Shown here one piece after another: positions 28,991 to 33,663 of a stretch of 33,663 bases of DNA. Under the pieces are notes generated by a model that saw nothing but the letters and a program-made list of their open reading frames with translations, made no database searches and was not told the DNA's origin. The stretch comes from Podochytrium sp. JEL0797 (Eukaryota; Chytridiomycota; Chytridiomycetes; Chytridiales; Chytriomycetaceae): positions 1 to 33,663 of the forward strand of contig JADGJG010000178.1 in assembly GCA_027596195.1 (NCBI GenBank). Direction: 5' to 3'. Made by a program: the position numbers and the translations under genes. Within the stretch, counting starts at the first letter, position 1; every line of letters begins with the position of its first letter.

Positions 28991-29669
28991 TTATTCGTCG
29001 CTTTCTCCCTTCAACTGCCACAAATGCTCAATGAGATCATTTCTGAGTTCCAAAAATTTGGCATCATCTTTGATATCAGCTCGTTGCGCAATCAACCAAC
29101 CCAAAGTCCCACGAACAGGCACGTTTCCAGCAGCTCCATTTGTGTTACCAACAGCAGGGGCACCAGCAGCCCTGCCTGCAGCAGCCTCACCCACAGCAGC
29201 CCCACCTGCAGCAACCCCACCTGCAGCAGCCCCATTCTCCTCCTCCCTCTCATCCTCAATGACCATGTTGTGCAGGATGATGCACGCCATCATGATATCC
29301 CATAAAAACGACTCATTCCAGTACTTGGTTGCAGAGAAGAGAATTGCAAAACGCGCCACCAACACACCAAACGCCCTCTCAATGTCTTTGCGCAGCGCTT
29401 CCTGAAGCTTCGAAAAGTACAGCCTCTTGGCGCCCTGAGCTTGATGAATTGTTTGGACAAACACGCTCCAGGCGGGATAAATTCCGTCCGCCAAATAATA
29501 ACCGCGGTTGCGCACCTTGCCGTTGATGGTGTACTGTACGCGTGCACCTTGGTTGCTGATGAGCTGCATGAGGAGAGGGGACCGATCAATTACGTTGATG
29601 TCATTGTTGGATCCGGGGATGCCGAAGAATGCGTGCCAAATGCGTAAATCGTGTGTCGCAATGGCTTCG
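28991..29669 (-). pseudogene. Harbinger DDE transposase, C-terminal half only, unit 2
   Basis: Identical in translation to the unit 1 fragment: the second catalytic Asp and the Glu are kept, the first Asp and the N-terminal half are missing, cut by the junction with unit 3. Confidence 0.85.
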
Positions 29670-29921
29670 AAATGGCCCCACCGGGCACGTTTTTGACCTG
29701 TTTCAATTTGAAAATCAATTTTTTTGCTTCAAATTTGGCAAATTTAGAGCACGAAACAGGCATGTTCTATCCACTGCGTTAGCATCACCACGCACTTGCA
29801 CCACCTCCCCCTTTACCCTGGCCTTCTGCATCCACTTCCCTATCGATTCGTCTTTCCTACCCAGCCTGAAACTAACAACGGCCACTGTATTTTGAACAGG
29901 TTCGAAGGCAGTTCAAAGATC

Positions 29922-30911
29922 ATGTCGGGCACAAAAACGACGATTCCGAGCAAAAAAGCGAGGCCACTGTGTCTGCCAAGAGAGGAGCGAACTTCACGGC
30001 TGCCGAGGATGTTCAAATCGCCCGCAGCTGGGCCAACGTGTCCCAAGATGCTGAGGTGGGCACCAACCAGACGGGCGACACTTTCTGGGAAGCAGTTCAA
30101 ACTCATTGAAACGAGAACTTGGAATTTGGCGATAATATCAGGTATGTCATGTGGCGGGGCGACGGTGACTTTTTGATAACACACAACATTTAGACCCCCC
30201 GGAGCCATACGCCAACGCTATGGCATCATCAACAAAGACGTTTCCAAGTTCGTTGGCATTTTGGCCGCTGTTGAGGACCTCGAGATCAGTGGAACCAACA
30301 AGGATGATGAGTGAGTCGATTTGATTTCGCTTGATTTCATTGTCAATGCTCACACCCCCTTCCCTTTATCCCCTCTTCCACTCTAAAACAGCTTTCGCAA
30401 CGCGTGCAAAGTCTTCAAAGAAGAGCAGAAGAAAGACTTCAAATTTCGCGCGTGTTGGGAGATTCTGAAGGACGTTCCCAAGTTCAAACTCTCCATCCAA
30501 TCAAAGAAGGCAGCCCCCTCCGCTGATCCCGCTTCTGATCAAGAACAAGAAGATCCTTCTACTCCAGGGAAAGGCCGCCCGATTGGAACCAAAGCCGCCA
30601 AACTGAAGGCTGCAACCGCGCGTGACCAAGCCAAGGTTGCCAGTGAAAAGCTCAAGGTCAAACAAGAAAGTCTTGCCGCCGTCCACACGAAGAACCGCCT
30701 CATGGACGAGTTCAACGAAAACAAGATTCTCACTCTCCGCATGGCTGACTTGGACGAAGACGCCCAGGCAGTGATTCGCGCCAAACGACAGAAGATTCTC
30801 TCCAAGTATCAGAATCCTCCTTCCCCTGCTGCTGGTCGTCTACCACGTATTGAAATTCCTACCCCTGCTGCTCCCTCTGAAATTGATAGTTGTGATTCTG
30901 ATTCCGAGTGA
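29922..30911 (+). pseudogene. Broken Harbinger accessory gene, unit 3
   Basis: Same gene as in units 1, 2 and 4 (exon regions 29922-30141, 30194-30310 and 30392-30911) but with two lesions in exon 1. A 37-bp deletion after codon 12 shifts the frame, removing the segment just before the Myb-like module. In the ancestral frame a TGG Trp codon is now TGA (30107-30109). Either change alone would end the protein early. Splice sites and exons 2-3 appear unchanged. Confidence 0.85.
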
Positions 30912-30968
30912 AAACAGCTTCGAAATGCGTCGCTATTTGAGAATAAAAATTGTTATTACTAGTTCTTT

Positions 30969-31647
30969 TTATTCGTCGCTTTCTCCCTTCAACTGCCACA
31001 AATGCTCAATGAGATCATTTCTGAGTTCCAAAAATTTGGCATCATCTTTGATATCAGCTCGTTGCGCAATCAACCAACCCAAAGTCCCACGAACAGGCAC
31101 GTTTCCAGCAGCTCCATTTGTGTTACCAACAGCAGGGGCACCAGCAGCCCTGCCTGCAGCAGCCTCACCCACAGCAGCCCCACCTGCAGCAACCCCACCT
31201 GCAGCAGCCCCATTCTCCTCCTCCCTCTCATCCTCAATGACCATGTTGTGCAGGATGATGCACGCCATCATGATATCCCATAAAAACGACTCATTCCAGT
31301 ACTTGGTTGCAGAGAAGAGAATTGCAAAACGCGCCACCAACACACCAAACGCCCTCTCAATGTCTTTGCGCAGCGCTTCCTGAAGCTTCGAAAAGTACAG
31401 CCTCTTGGCGCCCTGAGCTTGATGAATTGTTTGGACAAACACGCTCCAGGCGGGATAAATTCCGTCCGCCAAATAATAACCGCGGTTGCGCACCTTGCCG
31501 TTGATGGTGTACTGTACGCGTGCACCTTGGTTGCTGATGAGCTGCATGAGGAGAGGGGACCGATCAATTACGTTGATGTCATTGTTGGATCCGGGGATGC
31601 CGAAGAATGCGTGCCAAATGCGTAAATCGTGTGTCGCAATGGCTTCG
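30969..31647 (-). pseudogene. Harbinger DDE transposase, C-terminal half only, unit 3
   Basis: Same translated fragment as in units 1 and 2, with no added lesion although the neighbouring accessory gene is broken. Confidence 0.85.
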
Positions 31648-33662
31648 AAATGGCCCCACCGGGCACGTTTTTGACCTGTTTCAATTTGAAAATCAATTTT
31701 TTTGCTTCAAATTTGGCAAATTTAGAGCACGAAACAGGCATGTTCTATCCACTGCGTTAGCATCACCACGCACTTGCACCACCTCCCCCTTTACCCTGGC
31801 CTTCTGCATCCACTTCCCTATCGATTCGTCTTTCCTACCCAGCCTGAAACTAACAACGGCCACTGTATTTTGAACAGGTTCGAAGGCAGTTCAAAGATCA
31901 TGTCGGGCACAAAAACGACGATTCCGAGCAAAAAAGCCATTCGCAAGAAGGTCGGCGATGCTTCCAATTCCTCTGAGGCCACTGTGTCTGCCAAGAGAGG
32001 AGCGAACTTCACGGCTGCCGAGGATGTTCAAATCGCCCGCAGCTGGGCCAACGTGTCCCAAGATGCTGAGGTGGGCACCAACCAGACGGGCGACACTTTC
32101 TGGGAAGCAGTTCAAACTCATTGGAACGAGAACTTGGAATTTGGCGATAATATCAGGTATGTCATGTGGCGGGGCGACGGTGACTTTTTGATAACACACA
32201 ACATTTAGACCCCCCGGAGCCATACGCCAACGCTATGGCATCATCAACAAAGACGTTTCCAAGTTCGTTGGCATTTTGGCCGCTGTTGAGGACCTCGAGA
32301 TCAGTGGAACCAACAAGGATGATGAGTGAGTCGATTTGATTTCGCTTGATTTCATTGTCAATGCTCACACCCCCTTCCCTTTATCCCCTCTTCCACTCTA
32401 AAACAGCTTTCGCAACGCGTGCAAAGTCTTCAAAGAAGAGCAGAAGAAAGACTTCAAATTTCGCGCGTGTTGGGAGATTCTGAAGGACGTTCCCAAGTTC
32501 AAACTCTCCATCCAATCAAAGAAGGCAGCCCCCTCCGCTGATCCCGCTTCTGATCAAGAACAAGAAGATCCTTCTACTCCAGGGAAAGGCCGCCCGATTG
32601 GAACCAAAGCCGCCAAACTGAAGGCTGCAACCGCGCGTGACCAAGCCAAGGTTGCCAGTGAAAAGCTCAAGGTCAAACAAGAAAGTCTTGCCGCCGTCCA
32701 CACGAAGAACCGCCTCATGGACGAGTTCAACGAAAACAAGATTCTCACTCTCCGCATGGCTGACTTGGACGAAGACGCCCAGGCAGTGATTCGCGCCAAA
32801 CGACAGAAGATTCTCTCCAAGTATCAGAATCCTCCTTCCCCTGCTGCTGGTCGTCTACCACGTATTGAAATTCCTACCCCTGCTGCTCCCTCTGAAATTG
32901 ATAGTTGTGATTCTGATTCCGAGTGAAAACAGCTTCGAAATGCGTCGCTATTTGAGAATAAAAATTGTTATTACTAGTTCTTTTTATTCGTCGCTTTCTC
33001 CCTTCAACTGCCACAAATGCTCAATGAGATCATTTCTGAGTTCCAAAAATTTGGCATCATCTTTGATATCAGCTCGTTGCGCAATCAACCAACCCAAAGT
33101 CCCACGAACAGGCACGTTTCCAGCAGCTCCATTTGTGTTACCAACAGCAGGGGCACCAGCAGCCCTGCCTGCAGCAGCCTCACCCACAGCAGCCCCACCT
33201 GCAGCAACCCCACCTGCAGCAGCCCCATTCTCCTCCTCCCTCTCATCCTCAATGACCATGTTGTGCAGGATGATGCACGCCATCATGATATCCCATAAAA
33301 ACGACTCATTCCAGTACTTGGTTGCAGAGAAGAGAATTGCAAAACGCGCCACCAACACACCAAACGCCCTCTCAATGTCTTTGCGCAGCGCTTCCTGAAG
33401 CTTCGAAAAGTACAGCCTCTTGGCGCCCTGAGCTTGATGAATTGTTTGGACAAACACGCTCCAGGCGGGATAAATTCCGTCCGCCAAATAATAACCGCGG
33501 TTGCGCACCTTGCCGTTGATGGTGTACTGTACGCGTGCACCTTGGTTGCTGATGAGCTGCATGAGGAGAGGGGACCGATCAATTACGTTGATGTCATTGT
33601 TGGATCCGGGGATGCCGAAGAATGCGTGCCAAATGCGTAAATCGTGTGTCGCAATGGCTTCG
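31648..33662. repeat. Harbinger array unit 4 (2015 bp), ends at window edge
   Basis: Matches units 1 and 2. The window ends one base after its boundary, so it is unknown whether a fifth unit or the rest of the transposase follows. Confidence 0.9.
31900..32926 (+). CDS. Harbinger Myb/SANT-like accessory protein, unit 4
   Basis: Exons 31900-32156, 32209-32325 and 32407-32926; intact, with the same 297-residue product as unit 1. Confidence 0.85.
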
Positions 33663-33663
33663 A
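32984..33663 (-). CDS. Harbinger DDE transposase, partial at window edge, unit 4
   Basis: Same C-terminal half as in the other units, but here the frame runs off the right edge at the EAIATHD motif. This is the only copy that could continue into a complete N-terminal half with the first catalytic Asp. Whether it does cannot be seen. Confidence 0.75.
   Translation of the reverse strand, partial: EAIATHDLRIWHAFFGIPGSNNDINVIDRSPLLMQLISNQGARVQYTINGKVRNRGYYLADGIYPAWSVFVQTIHQAQGAKRLYFSKLQEALRKDIERAFGVLVARFAILFSATKYWNESFLWDIMMACIILHNMVIEDEREEENGAAAGGVAAGGAAVGEAAAGRAAGAPAVGNTNGAAGNVPVRGTLGWLIAQRADIKDDAKFLELRNDLIEHLWQLKGESDE

Larger units (their letters stand above)
27655..29669. repeat. Harbinger array unit 2 (2015 bp)
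   Basis: Same length and gene content as unit 1, in the same orientation; all translated frames in the unit match those of unit 1. Confidence 0.9.
29670..31647. repeat. Harbinger array unit 3 (1978 bp, internally deleted)
   Basis: Shorter than the other units by 37 bp. The deletion joins at 29959/29960 (AAAAAAGC|GAGGCC), inside exon 1 of the accessory gene. A second difference is G to A at 30109. Elsewhere it looks the same as the other units. Confidence 0.9.
25587..33663. mobile_element. PIF/Harbinger DNA transposon expanded into a tandem array (right end not seen)
   Basis: The element is identified by two convergent genes diagnostic of PIF/Harbinger: a Myb/SANT-like accessory protein on plus and a DDE transposase (plant transposon protein type) on minus. 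The presumed left terminus begins GAGCATCTCCACCGG at 25587, a start resembling known Harbinger terminal repeats. Instead of one copy, four head-to-tail units follow (2015, 2015, 1978, 2015 bp) with no terminal repeats between them. No right terminal repeat or target-site duplication can be checked because the window ends at a unit boundary. Confidence 0.85.

Noticed and set aside
25640..33663. CRISPR-like or satellite array
   Set aside because: The period is 2 kb with genes in each unit; it is a transposon array, not short spaced repeats or simple satellite.

Overview
The window looks like nuclear DNA of an early-diverging, probably flagellated (chytrid-like) fungus. Genes are dense, with many short GT-AG introns (about 48-146 nt), fungal housekeeping genes (SWI/SNF-type ATPase, inositol polyphosphate multikinase, CASP golgin, mitochondrial-type ketopantoate hydroxymethyltransferase), a KIF12-like kinesin of a type found mostly in flagellated lineages, plant-type leucine-rich repeats, and a TIR-like/TPR protein of a kind found in algae, oomycetes and chytrids. 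The lineage is an inference; no rRNA or other marker gene is present.

Layout. 1-164: 3' end of a C48 (Ulp1-like) cysteine protease gene. 671-1303: low-complexity hypothetical protein, with a perfect 36-bp palindrome upstream. 1561-2884: two minus-strand members of a small unnamed protein family (family A here); two more members lie on the plus strand at 17148-18313. 3280-8855: an IPMK gene (2 exons) followed after only 23 bp by a 14-exon SNF2/STH1 gene whose exons join into 1223 codons. 9025-10203: F-box-like/plant-type LRR protein. 10423-12600: TIR-like domain plus about nine 42-residue TPRs (minus). 13728-16502: CASP/COY1 golgin (8 exons, minus). 19059-21704: KIF12-like kinesin (4 exons). 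21732-22970: panB/ECM31 (5 exons, minus), convergent with the kinesin with 27 bp between them. 23224-about 24943: helical-repeat, possibly mitochondrial protein with unresolved 5' end (minus).

25587-33663: a PIF/Harbinger transposon in an odd state. A putative left terminus occurs once and is followed by four head-to-tail units (2015, 2015, 1978 and 2015 bp). Each unit carries the Myb/SANT-like accessory gene (3 exons) and, convergently, only the C-terminal half of the DDE transposase. By eye the units look almost identical, except that unit 3 has a 37-bp deletion and a nonsense change in the accessory gene. The window stops exactly at a unit boundary.

Functional links: SNF2/STH1 and IPMK both act on chromatin and transcription in yeast and are adjacent here. 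Otherwise the genes look like unrelated housekeeping loci interspersed with lineage-specific families. The strongest candidates for something undescribed are family A and the tandem Harbinger array. No tRNA, rRNA, CRISPR or bacterial-type feature was recognised.
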